Shown here: in pieces, positions 16,027-24,533 of the stretch
How the letters are laid out: every line of letters begins with the position of its first letter
How positions within the stretch are numbered: the stretch's first letter is position 1
Assembly: GCF_031455095.1 (NCBI RefSeq)
Contig: NZ_JAVDSB010000001.1
Coordinates: 620,001 to 684,000, forward strand
From: Paenibacillus_E qinlingensis_A
GTDB taxonomy: Bacteria; Bacillota; Bacilli; Paenibacillales; NBRC-103111
DNA: 64,000 nt
Reading direction: 5' to 3'
The notes under the pieces: generated by a model
Told to the model about the DNA's origin: nothing
Database searches by the model: none
The model's input: the letters and a program-made list of their open reading frames with translations, nothing else
Translations under genes and position numbers: made by a program

Positions 16027-17919
16027 GTGCTGCTCGAACAAATCAATCGGCCTGCAGATTTGAAGCGGTTATCCTTGACGGAGCTTGAAGAATTGGCGGG
16101 AGAAATCCGTCAATTTCTTATTGAGAAGCTTTCCGTTACAGGTGGACATCTGGCCCCGAATTTAGGCGTGGTTGAACTCACAATTGCATTACACACCATG
16201 TTTCACAGCCCGTATGATAAATTTATTTTTGATGTGGGTCACCAGGCGTACGTGCACAAAATTTTGACTGGACGCAAAGACAAGTTCGATACTTTACGCA
16301 AGTACAAAGGGCTCTGCGGATTTATTAAGCGGTCTGAGAGCGAACATGATGTCTGGGAAGCAGGACATAGCAGTACTTCCCTGTCCGCTGCCATGGGTAT
16401 GGCGATGGCGCGTGATCTGAAAGGCGAACATAATAAGGTAGTTGCCATTATTGGTGATGGTGCGCTTACAGGCGGCATGGCGTTAGAAGCCATGAATCAT
16501 ATCGGTCACGAGAAGAAGAATATTACGGTCATTCTGAATGACAATGAAATGTCTATTGCGCCCAATGTTGGGGCTCTTCATAATTATTTAAGCAAGATTC
16601 GTTCGGATCGTCATTATTTGAAAGCTAAAGAAGAAGTCGAATACTTACTGAAGAAAATTCCTGCCATCGGCGGAACGCTGGCCAAAACAGCGGAGAAGCT
16701 GAAGGATAGTCTTAAATATTTTGTATTGAATGGTGTTTGGTTTGAAGAACTAGGCTTCACCTACATTGGACCTGTAGACGGACATAATTTGCAAGTACTT
16801 ATGGAAACGCTCAAGCAAGCTGAGAAGGTTCAAGGTCCTGTCCTTATTCATATCGTTACGACTAAAGGTAAAGGCTATAAGCCAGCAGAAAATGACTCTC
16901 ATACTTGGCATGGCTTAGGACCCTATAAAATGGAGTCGGGGCAAGTACTTAAGTCTTCGGGACCGCCGATGTATACACAAGTTTTCGGAGATACCTTAAT
17001 TGAACTTGCAGAGAAAGACTCCCGTCTTATTGCCGTTACACCAGCTATGCCAGGTGGATCTGGACTGTTGAAATTTGCGAAGCAATTCCCGAATCGGATG
17101 ATCGACGTTGGTATTGCGGAACAGCATGCGGCTACTTTATGTGCAGGACTCGCGAGTGAAGGCTTGAAACCGGTATTCGCCGTATATTCAACGTTCTTAC
17201 AGCGTGCGTATGATCAAGTGGTTCATGATATTTGTCGACCTAAATTAAATGTTACCTTTGCGATCGACCGTGCAGGCTTTGTTGGCCCAGATGGCGAGAC
17301 GCACCAAGGGGTTTATGATATTTCATTTTTACGTACAATTCCTAACATGGTCTTGATGATGCCGAAGGATGAGAAAGAATTGCGTGATATGATGCAGACG
17401 GCGCTAGAATATAACGACGGGCCGATTGCTTATCGTTATCCGCGTATTAATGGTACTGGTGCTAACATTGATGAGGCACCCAAAGCAATTCCTATCGGCA
17501 CTTGGGAAACAGTGCGAGAGGGAGATTACGCAGCTATTCTTGCAGTCGGACCTATGGTTCAAGTTGCGGAAGAGGCAGCAGTGTTGCTATCGCAAGAGGG
17601 CATCGAGCTTCGCGTCGTGAATGCGCGATTTATCAAGCCGTTAGATGAAGCTTATCTGCTGCAATTAGCGAAAGAATCCATGCCAGTGATTACGATGGAA
17701 GAAGGCTCCATTCAAGGTGGCTTCGGAAGTGCTGTCCTGGAGTTTTATGCGGAGAAACGTGTAGTTGGTTTACAAGTGGAATTGATGGGGATTCAAGATT
17801 ATTTCGTTGAGCATGGCAGCGTGCCAGAGCAACGCAATGAGGTTGGCCTTACGGCTCAAAACCTAATTACGGAAGTGAAGAAACTAGTGCCTCGTAAGGC
17901 CTTGCGGGCTAAGGTCTAG
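16027..17919 (+). CDS. dxs: 1-deoxy-D-xylulose-5-phosphate synthase
   Basis: A 630-residue thiamine-diphosphate enzyme that joins pyruvate and glyceraldehyde 3-phosphate, the entry step of the MEP isoprenoid pathway. Visible are FDVGHQAYVHKILTGR, the cofactor motif AIIGDGALTGGMALEAMNH with NDNEMSIAPNVGA, the glutamate motif IDVGIAEQHAATLCAG, DRAGFVGPDGETHQG and the C-terminal transketolase domain. The start is a GTG at 16027 after GTGAGGAAACAAGC. tlyA follows after 32 bases, an arrangement common in Firmicutes. Confidence 0.97.
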   Translation: MLLEQINRPADLKRLSLTELEELAGEIRQFLIEKLSVTGGHLAPNLGVVELTIALHTMFHSPYDKFIFDVGHQAYVHKILTGRKDKFDTLRKYKGLCGFIKRSESEHDVWEAGHSSTSLSAAMGMAMARDLKGEHNKVVAIIGDGALTGGMALEAMNHIGHEKKNITVILNDNEMSIAPNVGALHNYLSKIRSDRHYLKAKEEVEYLLKKIPAIGGTLAKTAEKLKDSLKYFVLNGVWFEELGFTYIGPVDGHNLQVLMETLKQAEKVQGPVLIHIVTTKGKGYKPAENDSHTWHGLGPYKMESGQVLKSSGPPMYTQVFGDTLIELAEKDSRLIAVTPAMPGGSGLLKFAKQFPNRMIDVGIAEQHAATLCAGLASEGLKPVFAVYSTFLQRAYDQVVHDICRPKLNVTFAIDRAGFVGPDGETHQGVYDISFLRTIPNMVLMMPKDEKELRDMMQTALEYNDGPIAYRYPRINGTGANIDEAPKAIPIGTWETVREGDYAAILAVGPMVQVAEEAAVLLSQEGIELRVVNARFIKPLDEAYLLQLAKESMPVITMEEGSIQGGFGSAVLEFYAEKRVVGLQVELMGIQDYFVEHGSVPEQRNEVGLTAQNLITEVKKLVPRKALRAKV

Positions 17920-17951
17920 TAACCGATTGGAATAGGAGCAACACAACATAT

Positions 17952-18782
17952 ATGTCATCGGATAAAGAACGATTAGACTTATTGCTACTAGAGCAAGGCT
18001 ATTTTGAAAGCAGAGAAAAGGCAAAGGCCGCCATTATGGCAGGCCTTGTTTTTGCGGATGAAGAGCCAGTTGATAAAGCCGGAATGAAAATTAGTCGTAA
18101 AGCTGTACTCAAAGTAAAAGGAGCGCTGCATCCTTACGTGAGTCGTGGCGGACTAAAGCTTGAAAAAGCGCTAAAGCAATTCGAGATTGATTTGCAAGGT
18201 GCGGTAATGTTAGACATTGGCGCTTCTACAGGAGGATTTACGGATTGTGCGCTCCAAAATGGCGCTGCTTCTGTGTACGCTGTCGATGTTGGCTACAACC
18301 AATTGGATTGGTCACTTCGTAATGATGAACGTGTTCATGTAATGGAAAGAACGAATTTCCGTTACACCAAATTGGAAGATTTGAACGGACCTAGACCAAC
18401 CTTTGCGAGTATCGATGTATCGTTTATTTCATTACGGATTATTTTGCCGCCGTTGAAGGAAATTTTAGGTGATCAAGGACATGTTGTCGCGCTTATTAAG
18501 CCACAATTCGAAGCAGGCAGAGAGAAAGTTGGCAAGTCAGGGGTTGTACGAGACACAGATGTCCACATTGACGTTCTGACAACGGTACTTTCATTTGCGG
18601 AGGAGCTGGGCTTCCGGTTACAAGGATTGACGTATTCACCAATAACAGGCGGAGAAGGGAACATTGAATTCCTTGCCTACTGGTCGAGTAACGAGAGCGA
18701 TGCATCACTTGCAGCACCAGAATCAATGAAAGCTCTAATCGCAGAGACTGCGCGAGGGTCTCAGAAATTACATGGCAAATAA
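17952..18782 (+). CDS. tlyA: TlyA family rRNA 2'-O-methyltransferase
   Basis: A 276-residue protein with an N-terminal S4 RNA-binding domain (ERLDLLLLEQGYFESREKAK) and an FtsJ-like methyltransferase domain with the SAM motif VMLDIGASTGGFTDCAL and later SIDVSFISLRIILPPL, VALIKPQFEAGREKVG and YSPITGGEGNIEFL. Family members (YqxC/TlyA, once called hemolysin A) 2'-O-methylate ribosomal RNA; that substrate is known only for some members. A terminator follows immediately. Confidence 0.93.
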   Translation: MSSDKERLDLLLLEQGYFESREKAKAAIMAGLVFADEEPVDKAGMKISRKAVLKVKGALHPYVSRGGLKLEKALKQFEIDLQGAVMLDIGASTGGFTDCALQNGAASVYAVDVGYNQLDWSLRNDERVHVMERTNFRYTKLEDLNGPRPTFASIDVSFISLRIILPPLKEILGDQGHVVALIKPQFEAGREKVGKSGVVRDTDVHIDVLTTVLSFAEELGFRLQGLTYSPITGGEGNIEFLAYWSSNESDASLAAPESMKALIAETARGSQKLHGK

Positions 18783-18827
18783 ACTCATCTTTGTGAACGC
18801 CTTTTGCGGCCCTGAGATGGGTTTTTT
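18782..18827 (+). terminator. Rho-independent terminator after tlyA
   Basis: AACTCATCT (18782-18790) pairs with AGATGGGTT (18815-18823; one T-G wobble) followed by TTTTTT. The loop contains an additional short GC-rich hairpin. Confidence 0.75.
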
Positions 18828-18885
18828 CACATAACAGAAAGGATTTTCCTGTCGGATTCGCGAATACTATGGCGAGGTGAAGGAC

Positions 18886-19338
18886 ATGGAACAAGGCGAT
18901 GTAAGAGTCATTTTGTTAATCCTGATCGTTGTTGTTTGTGTAGTCATTTGGCGATTTCAGAAATGGTCAGCGGGTTCAAATCGAAGAAGAGGGCGAATTC
19001 CGAGGCATGCGAATATCCCTGAGGACGATGTTGTTGATCTGCTTGAAGGTGCTGGTTTCGAGGTGCTTGCGGGTAAGACCAAAATACCAATTACGATGAC
19101 CGTTGGTGAAAGAGATCAGTTAGAAAGTCGCTTGTTTATCGATTATTTTGTACAAAAGGAAGATCATGTTTATCTTGTGAAAGTGGCCAAAGATCGTAAA
19201 CCACTTGAGATGACAGGGAGCGCTGTTCGTGACATGCTGCTGCCATACACCCTCATTTATCCTGAGGCACAGGGTATCCTTTACGTTGATATGAGCATAA
19301 GCAAAATCAAAAAAATCATTTTTCACATAGAGGTGTAA
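18886..19338 (+). CDS. Membrane-anchored protein of unknown function between tlyA and argR
   Basis: A 150-residue protein that I do not recognise. It has a single N-terminal membrane helix (VILLILIVVVCVVIWRF, about residues 8-24), a basic stretch (SNRRRGRIPRHAN), then a soluble domain of about 110 residues with DDVVDLLEGAGFEVLAGKTK, YFVQKEDHVYLVKVAKDRKP and LIYPEAQGILYVDMS. The domain looks like a small alpha/beta fold with no obvious catalytic motif. The ATG at 18886 follows GGCGAGGTGAAGG. It ends two bases before argR, so it is probably translated from the same message. Confidence 0.75.
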   Translation: MEQGDVRVILLILIVVVCVVIWRFQKWSAGSNRRRGRIPRHANIPEDDVVDLLEGAGFEVLAGKTKIPITMTVGERDQLESRLFIDYFVQKEDHVYLVKVAKDRKPLEMTGSAVRDMLLPYTLIYPEAQGILYVDMSISKIKKIIFHIEV

Positions 19339-19340
19339 GG

Positions 19341-19790
19341 ATGAAGGGTCAAAGGCATGTAAAAATTAGAGAAATTATTACAAATCATGAGATTGAAACG
19401 CAAGATGAACTGGTTGAAGCGCTGCGCGCGGCAGGATTCCATGTCACGCAAGCGACGGTTTCAAGAGATATTAAAGAACTCCATTTGATCAAAGTTCCGC
19501 TAGATGATGGCAGATACAAGTATTCAATGCCGGCAGATCAGCGGTTTAATCCTATGCAACGGCTTCGACGCGCGTTAAGCGACCATTTTGTTAGTATCGA
19601 TTATACCGACAATTTAGTTGTTATGAAGTGTTTACCAGGGACTGCAAATACGATTTGTGCCTTAATTGATAACTTGGAATGGAACGGTGTGATGGGAACC
19701 ATTTGTGGTGATGATACAATTCTTGTTATTTGCCGCGGGAAAGAGAACAGTGTAACTTTTGTCAATGAAGTCATGTCCTTATTATCATAA
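19341..19790 (+). CDS. argR: Arginine repressor ArgR/AhrC
   Basis: A 149-residue regulator. The N-terminal winged helix has KIREIITNHEIETQDELVEA and FHVTQATVSRDIKELHLIKV. The C-terminal hexamerisation and arginine-binding domain has LPGTANTICALIDNLEWNGV and GTICGDDTILVICRGKE. In Bacillus it represses arginine synthesis and activates catabolism. Its place directly before recN is conserved in Firmicutes. The start ATG overlaps the GGATG context two bases after the upstream gene. Confidence 0.96.
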   Translation: MKGQRHVKIREIITNHEIETQDELVEALRAAGFHVTQATVSRDIKELHLIKVPLDDGRYKYSMPADQRFNPMQRLRRALSDHFVSIDYTDNLVVMKCLPGTANTICALIDNLEWNGVMGTICGDDTILVICRGKENSVTFVNEVMSLLS

Positions 19791-19805
19791 TTTCAGGAGG
19801 CGTTC

Positions 19806-21533
19806 ATGCTTACAGAGCTTTCAATTCGTAATTTAGCTGTTATTGAACATGTACATATTCGGTTTAAGGCAGGTTTTCACGTGTTGACAGGGGAAACGGG
19901 TGCTGGGAAATCGATCATCATAGATGCGTTAACACTCATAGTCGGCGGTAGAGGTTCAGCAGAATTGGTACGGTATGGTGCAGATAAGGCGGAGATCGAA
20001 GCCATGTTCGATTTACCTGCTTCGCATCCCGTTTGGCATACGCTTACAGAGCTTGGAATCGAGGCCGATGCTTCTGAGCATCTCATCATTCGTCGAGAGA
20101 TTACAGCTACAGGCAAAAGCTCAAGTCGCATTAATGGACAGCTTGTCAATATGACAATGCTGCGCAAGACAGGTGAGTGGCTCGTTAATATTCATGGTCA
20201 ACATGAGCATCAGTCTCTCCTTCATGTGGACGAGCATATTCATTCGCTTGACCTGTTTGGAAGTGCAGAAATTGAATTAGCAAAAGTGACGTATCAAGCA
20301 AGCTACGACCAGTACATGAAGTTGCAAAAAGAGCTGAATGATTTACAGGAAACAAGTAAGCAAGCTTTGCAAATGTTAGATTTGTATCGTTTTCAGATAG
20401 ACGAGATATCCGCTACGAAGCTCAAGATCGGTGAAGATGAATCCTTAGCTGAAGAGAAACGGAAGCTGGCGAATGCAGAGAAGCTGTATCAAAACTCTTC
20501 CGAGGCTTATGATTTTCTGTATGCAACGAATCGGGGATTAGATGCGGCGGGGAAAGCTGTCTCGCGCCTGCAAGATATTGTTCAGTTAGATCCGACTAAC
20601 CTAAGTCCTCTTCTCGAACAGGCGCAATCCGCCTTTTATCAATTAGAAGATGCCGCTTATCAAATCCGAGATTATCGTGACGGTATCGAATTCAATTCCT
20701 CCCGACTAGATTTTATTGAACAAAGATTAGATACCATCACGTCTCTTCGGCGAAAATATGGAGAGAATATTAAAGAGATCTTAGCTTATCTCGAGAAGAT
20801 CAAGAACGAAGTCGATACGATCGAAAATAAAGATGAAATCATTCGTAAATTAGAAGAGAAGCTGGCGATTGCTGAGAAGCAAGTCGGCCTTCATGCTTTG
20901 GACTTATCTAACCTTCGCAAGGGAATTGCGAGCGATCTTTCCGCTCAAATTGAACACGAATTACGTGATCTACAAATGGAACGGACACAGTTCCGCGTGC
21001 AGATCGCCCATATAATTGATGATCGCGGAATTGAGGTGGACGGCAATAAGGTCCGCTTTTCCAGACAAGGGATTGATCAGGTGGAGTTCCTGATGGCACC
21101 TAACCCAGGAGAACCTTTGCGTGGACTTAGTAAAATTGCTTCAGGCGGTGAGCTCTCTCGTATTATGCTCGCCATGAAAGCCATTTTTGCCCGAATTGAT
21201 CAAATTCCTGTACTCGTTTTCGATGAGGTTGATACAGGGGTGAGTGGGCGCGCGGCACAAGCCATTGCGGAGAAAATGTCGGTTCTTTCGCAGAGCTGCC
21301 AAGTATTCTCCATTACGCATCTGCCACAGGTTGCAAGTTTTGCTGATGTTCATTTCTACATTCGCAAAGAAGTGGATCATGAGCGTACGTTCACACGGGT
21401 TCAAGATATGCCAGATGCTGGCCGAATTGAGGAGCTGGCGAGGATGCTTGGCGGTGTAGAAGTAACAGAAACAACACTGCATCATGCGGGAGAAATGCTT
21501 ACCATGGCAAAAAATAAGAAAGCAAGGGTATGA
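19806..21533 (+). CDS. recN: DNA repair protein RecN
   Basis: A 575-residue SMC-like ATPase acting early in double-strand break repair. It shows the Walker A loop LTGETGAGKSIIIDALTLI near residue 27, NIHGQHEHQSLLHVDEH, two coiled-coil arms in the central region (about residues 155-230 and 290-390), the signature IASGGELSRIMLAMKAIF, and Walker B VLVFDEVDTGVSGRAAQ. Length and order are normal. An AGGAGG site lies just before the ATG. Confidence 0.97.
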   Translation: MLTELSIRNLAVIEHVHIRFKAGFHVLTGETGAGKSIIIDALTLIVGGRGSAELVRYGADKAEIEAMFDLPASHPVWHTLTELGIEADASEHLIIRREITATGKSSSRINGQLVNMTMLRKTGEWLVNIHGQHEHQSLLHVDEHIHSLDLFGSAEIELAKVTYQASYDQYMKLQKELNDLQETSKQALQMLDLYRFQIDEISATKLKIGEDESLAEEKRKLANAEKLYQNSSEAYDFLYATNRGLDAAGKAVSRLQDIVQLDPTNLSPLLEQAQSAFYQLEDAAYQIRDYRDGIEFNSSRLDFIEQRLDTITSLRRKYGENIKEILAYLEKIKNEVDTIENKDEIIRKLEEKLAIAEKQVGLHALDLSNLRKGIASDLSAQIEHELRDLQMERTQFRVQIAHIIDDRGIEVDGNKVRFSRQGIDQVEFLMAPNPGEPLRGLSKIASGGELSRIMLAMKAIFARIDQIPVLVFDEVDTGVSGRAAQAIAEKMSVLSQSCQVFSITHLPQVASFADVHFYIRKEVDHERTFTRVQDMPDAGRIEELARMLGGVEVTETTLHHAGEMLTMAKNKKARV

Positions 21534-21650
21534 AAGTATAGATAGTCATCATTTACAGTTATAAAAGAGAGGGACTGGGGTTAACTTATAGGTACGCAAT
21601 TGACGAGTTGTTCGTCAGGGCTCAAGGAATCTTGAAGGAGCGTGTTGATA

Positions 21651-22991
21651 GTGCAATCCAACAAAAGAAAAAGATTGTTCGGACTCTTGCTCGTCTTCTT
21701 CGTTTGCTTGGTCAGTGTGTCCCCGCCTTTTCAGAGCTTTGCCTCCTTCCCACAGGAACTACGCTTATTTAGTGGACAAGGAAAGCAGCTTCAGCTAACG
21801 ATGCCGGTCAGTGCCCAGGTAACGGTCAAGGATACGGATATTGTGAAGGTAAATGGCAACGCCAAGCACTCATTTCAAGTTAATTTGAACGAACCTATCT
21901 CTCTGCAATCCGATCACTCTGGACAAACGGAAATGAAGCTCAAGCTTTTTGGAGCTATTCCAATCAAGACTGTCAAAGTGAATGTCGTACCTGATTTAAA
22001 AGTAATTCCAGGGGGACAGACGATCGGTGTTAAAATTAAGTCCGCGGGTATTCTAGTAGTGGGTCACCATCTCGTAACGGTTGCCTCCGAACAGAAAGTT
22101 TCACCTGGGGAAGAAGCGAAAATTCAAGTCGGCGATTTAATTACCAAAATTAATGGCAAAGATTCTAAGGATGTAAGCAAGGTCGCAGAGTTAGTGGCGA
22201 AATCAGGCGAAAGCAAGAATCCGCTTGTTCTGCAAATTTTACGAAATAATCAAGAACTTGTTGTCAAGCTGCAGCCGGTGTATGACGTAGTAGATAAGTC
22301 TTATCGCTTAGGATTGTACATTCGTGATTCCGCGGCAGGTGTTGGAACATTAACCTTCTATGCACCCGATCAAGGCGTCTATGGGGCTCTTGGACATGTA
22401 ATAACCGATATGGATACCCAGACTCCTATTATTGTAGGCGATGGTGACATTGTCTATTCGAATGTGACTTCGATTTCCAAAAGTCATAATGGAGATCCCG
22501 GTGAAAAGCATGCTACGCTTTACAAGGATAGTAAAGTAATTGGGAACATTGAACGAAATACGGCATTCGGCATTTTCGGGAAAATGTATGGTGCACCGGA
22601 TCATAGCTTAGATAAAGAAGCGATTCCTGTAGCTTTTGCTGAAGAAGTGAAGGAAGGGCCGGCGCAAATCTATACGGTGCTCGAAGGACAGAAGGTCGAG
22701 AAGTTTGATATCCAAGTGGTTCATGTATCCAAACAAGACGTACCAGGTACGAAAGGTATGGTTATCAAAATCACGGATCCTCGTCTCTTAGATAAAACAG
22801 GTGGTATTGTACAGGGGATGAGCGGAAGCCCAATTATTCAGAATGGCAAATTGATCGGGGCGGTCACACATGTGTTCGTGAATGATCCAACGAGCGGCTA
22901 TGGATGCTTCATTGAATGGATGCTGCAGGATTCGGGCATTATCCTTCGTCCAACATCTGGAGACATCAACAAAGAACTAAAGGTGAGCTAG
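21651..22991 (+). CDS. spoIVB: SpoIVB signalling peptidase
   Basis: A 446-residue serine peptidase of clan PA made in the forespore and secreted into the intermembrane space, where it triggers sigma-K processing. It has an N-terminal membrane/signal segment (LFGLLLVFFVCLVSVSPPF), a PDZ domain (SAGILVVGHHLVTVAS; VGDLITKINGKDSKDV) and the peptidase domain with GALGHVITDMDT (histidine) and IVQGMSGSPIIQNGKLIGAV (serine). The GTG at 21651 is preferred because GAAGGAG ends ten bases before it; GTG 21642 and TTG 21645 are too close. It is next to spo0A, the conserved order. Confidence 0.95.
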   Translation: MQSNKRKRLFGLLLVFFVCLVSVSPPFQSFASFPQELRLFSGQGKQLQLTMPVSAQVTVKDTDIVKVNGNAKHSFQVNLNEPISLQSDHSGQTEMKLKLFGAIPIKTVKVNVVPDLKVIPGGQTIGVKIKSAGILVVGHHLVTVASEQKVSPGEEAKIQVGDLITKINGKDSKDVSKVAELVAKSGESKNPLVLQILRNNQELVVKLQPVYDVVDKSYRLGLYIRDSAAGVGTLTFYAPDQGVYGALGHVITDMDTQTPIIVGDGDIVYSNVTSISKSHNGDPGEKHATLYKDSKVIGNIERNTAFGIFGKMYGAPDHSLDKEAIPVAFAEEVKEGPAQIYTVLEGQKVEKFDIQVVHVSKQDVPGTKGMVIKITDPRLLDKTGGIVQGMSGSPIIQNGKLIGAVTHVFVNDPTSGYGCFIEWMLQDSGIILRPTSGDINKELKVS

Positions 22992-23020
22992 TGGCCTTTA
23001 GTTCTTTATTTCTTTTTTAT
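22971..23020 (+). terminator. Rho-independent terminator overlapping the end of spoIVB
   Basis: A 13-bp perfect stem: AAAGAACTAAAGG (22971-22983) with CCTTTAGTTCTTT (22995-23007), followed by ATTTCTTTTTT. The 5' arm lies in the last codons of spoIVB. Confidence 0.88.
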
Positions 23021-23057
23021 CGGATGCGACAGTGAAATAGCGAGTTTAGTGGCTTCG

Positions 23058-23064
23058 TGTCGAA
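23058..23064 (+). promoter_or_regulatory. 0A box upstream of the spo0A vegetative promoter
   Basis: TGTCGAA matches the Spo0A-binding consensus exactly and lies five bases before the -35 element at 23070. Confidence 0.65.
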
Positions 23065-23069
23065 AGATG

Positions 23070-23098
23070 TTGGAATCAGAAGATAAATATTATATTAT
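23070..23098 (+). promoter_or_regulatory. Sigma-A-type (vegetative) spo0A promoter
   Basis: TTGGAA (23070-23075), 17-base spacer, TATTAT (23093-23098). It is the upstream member of a promoter pair, as known for Bacillus spo0A. Confidence 0.6.
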
Positions 23099-23133
23099 AT
23101 AAGAAAGTCAAACAAAAGAAAAGAAAAATAATA

Positions 23134-23140
23134 TTCGACA
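23134..23140 (-). promoter_or_regulatory. 0A box (inverted) in the spo0A leader
   Basis: TTCGACA on the plus strand is the reverse complement of the TGTCGAA consensus. It lies three bases upstream of the sigma-H -35 element. Confidence 0.65.
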
Positions 23141-23142
23141 GA

Positions 23143-23167
23143 AGGATTTTAAAATGAGCTGTCGAAT
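23143..23167 (+). promoter_or_regulatory. Sigma-H-type (sporulation) spo0A promoter with overlapping 0A box
   Basis: AGGATTT (23143-23149) and GAAT (23164-23167) fit the sigma-H pattern (AGGAWWT, spacer 12-14, GAAT). A third 0A box, TGTCGAA, covers 23160-23166 and so overlaps the -10 element. The arrangement implies autoregulation by Spo0A. Confidence 0.65.
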
Positions 23168-23223
23168 AGCTTACTTAAGAGAGAAAATACCAACTTGTTT
23201 AGTAGCTAAAGGAGGAAATTCAG

Positions 23224-24021
23224 TTGCAAAAAATTCAGGTGTTACTTGCAGACGATAACCGAGAATTCACCCATTTATTATCAGAGTTCATTGGTGAGCA
23301 AGAGGATATGGAAATTATGGGCGTTGCGTATAACGGTAACGAGGTCCTTCGGTTTCTGGAGCAACAGCGTGAGCTACCCGATGTTCTTATTTTAGATATT
23401 ATTATGCCTCATCTAGATGGACTTGGTGTTCTGGAAAAAATGCGAGAAATGAATCTTCCTTCACAGCCCAAAATCATCATGCTAACAGCTTTTGGTCAAG
23501 AGAATATTACACAAAAGGCTGTGCAGCTGGGAGCTTCTTATTACATATTGAAACCATTTGATATGGAAACCCTCACGAATCGCATTCGTCAGCTTGCAGG
23601 GAATTCAGCTACAACAACAACGTCAACCTCAACGCCGCGTGCGAATGTTGTGCATATGCCAAAAGGTAAGAATTTGGATGCCAATATTACCAGTATCATT
23701 CATGAAATTGGTGTACCTGCCCATATTAAAGGCTACCAATATTTGCGTGAAGCCATTACGATGGTTTACAACAATATTGAAATCCTAGGTGCAATTACGA
23801 AAACGCTCTATCCAGCCATTGCCGAAAAATATAAAACAACGCCTAGCCGCGTCGAACGCGCCATTCGTCACGCGATTGAAGTCGCTTGGACGCGCGGCAA
23901 CATCGACAGTATCTCCTTTATTTTTGGATATACGATTAATATCTCGAAATCTAAACCGACCAATAGCGAATTTATCGCAATGGTGGCGGATAAGCTAAGA
24001 ATCGAGCATAAGGTTTCTTGA
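23224..24021 (+). CDS. spo0A: Sporulation master regulator Spo0A
   Basis: A 265-residue response regulator. The receiver domain shows LLADDNREF, the phospho-acceptor aspartate in VLILDIIMPHLDGLG (about residue 57) and the conserved lysine in YYILKPFDMETL. A linker with T and S runs (about residues 128-140) leads to the C-terminal DNA-binding domain with GVPAHIKGYQYLREAI, the recognition helix TTPSRVERAIRHAIEVAW and SKPTNSEFIAMVADKLR. The start is a TTG at 23224 after AAAGGAGGAAATTCAG. It is expressed from paired vegetative and sigma-H-like promoters with 0A boxes upstream. Confidence 0.98.
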   Translation: MQKIQVLLADDNREFTHLLSEFIGEQEDMEIMGVAYNGNEVLRFLEQQRELPDVLILDIIMPHLDGLGVLEKMREMNLPSQPKIIMLTAFGQENITQKAVQLGASYYILKPFDMETLTNRIRQLAGNSATTTTSTSTPRANVVHMPKGKNLDANITSIIHEIGVPAHIKGYQYLREAITMVYNNIEILGAITKTLYPAIAEKYKTTPSRVERAIRHAIEVAWTRGNIDSISFIFGYTINISKSKPTNSEFIAMVADKLRIEHKVS

Positions 24022-24067
24022 GACAGTTAGAATCAATAAAATATGTGTAACATATATGTGAGAAGGG

Positions 24068-24095
24068 ACGCTCAACGCTGAGCGTTCTTTTTCTT
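24068..24095 (+). terminator. Rho-independent terminator after spo0A
   Basis: ACGCTCA (24068-24074) pairs perfectly with TGAGCGT (24079-24085) around ACGC, followed by TCTTTTTCTTTT. Confidence 0.85.
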
Positions 24096-24145
24096 TTGTT
24101 CATCATCTGCGGGAGGCGCAGTGGGGAAGCAGTGGGAAGCAGAAA

Positions 24146-24170
24146 GACTACCTAGAAGGTCTAGGTAGTC
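24146..24170 (-). terminator. Hairpin terminator for the minus-strand YjcZ-type gene
   Basis: An 11-bp perfect stem (GACTACCTAGA/TCTAGGTAGTC) with a three-base loop. Read on the minus strand it is followed by TTTCT and lies 19 bases after the stop codon at 24189. Confidence 0.7.
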
Positions 24171-24188
24171 CCCCTGTATGGTTTTAGA

Positions 24189-24287
24189 TTACCAAACAAA
24201 TGCGCTAGTGATAATAACCAACAAGATGAAAAGTACCAACACAGCAGCTGCAGACGTTCCATAACCTACGCCAGTTCCACAACTCAT
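24189..24287 (-). CDS. YjcZ family small sporulation peptide
   Basis: A 32-residue peptide with a Gly/Cys/Tyr-rich head (MSCGTGVGYGTSAAA) and one hydrophobic helix (VLVLFILLVIITSAFVW). This is the pattern of YjcZ-type peptides, which occur in many copies in Bacillales and are associated with sporulation. The ribosome-binding site GGAGGT lies about eight bases before the ATG at 24287, and a hairpin terminator follows. It is too short for usual gene callers. Family assignment rests on the head-plus-helix pattern; a role is not known. Confidence 0.75.
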   Translation of the reverse strand: MSCGTGVGYGTSAAAVLVLFILLVIITSAFVW

Positions 24288-24533
24288 TCGAATCAACCTC
24301 CAATGGTTATTTGGTTTGTGTTTCGAGATAGCTTATGACTATTTCGGCGGAATGTTTGGGCGAAACGACTGATTGTGCTCCTGTCCCTGTCCGCTGAAAT
24401 AATTTTGGAGCCCATGAAGCGCATCCTGAAAAATTGGAACCAAGGGATTAGTTGTTACGTTATTACAACGTAGCTTATTCTTTCTTGGATGAGTATGTGT
24501 AAGTAGAACAGAGATTACATGGAGGCAACGAGG

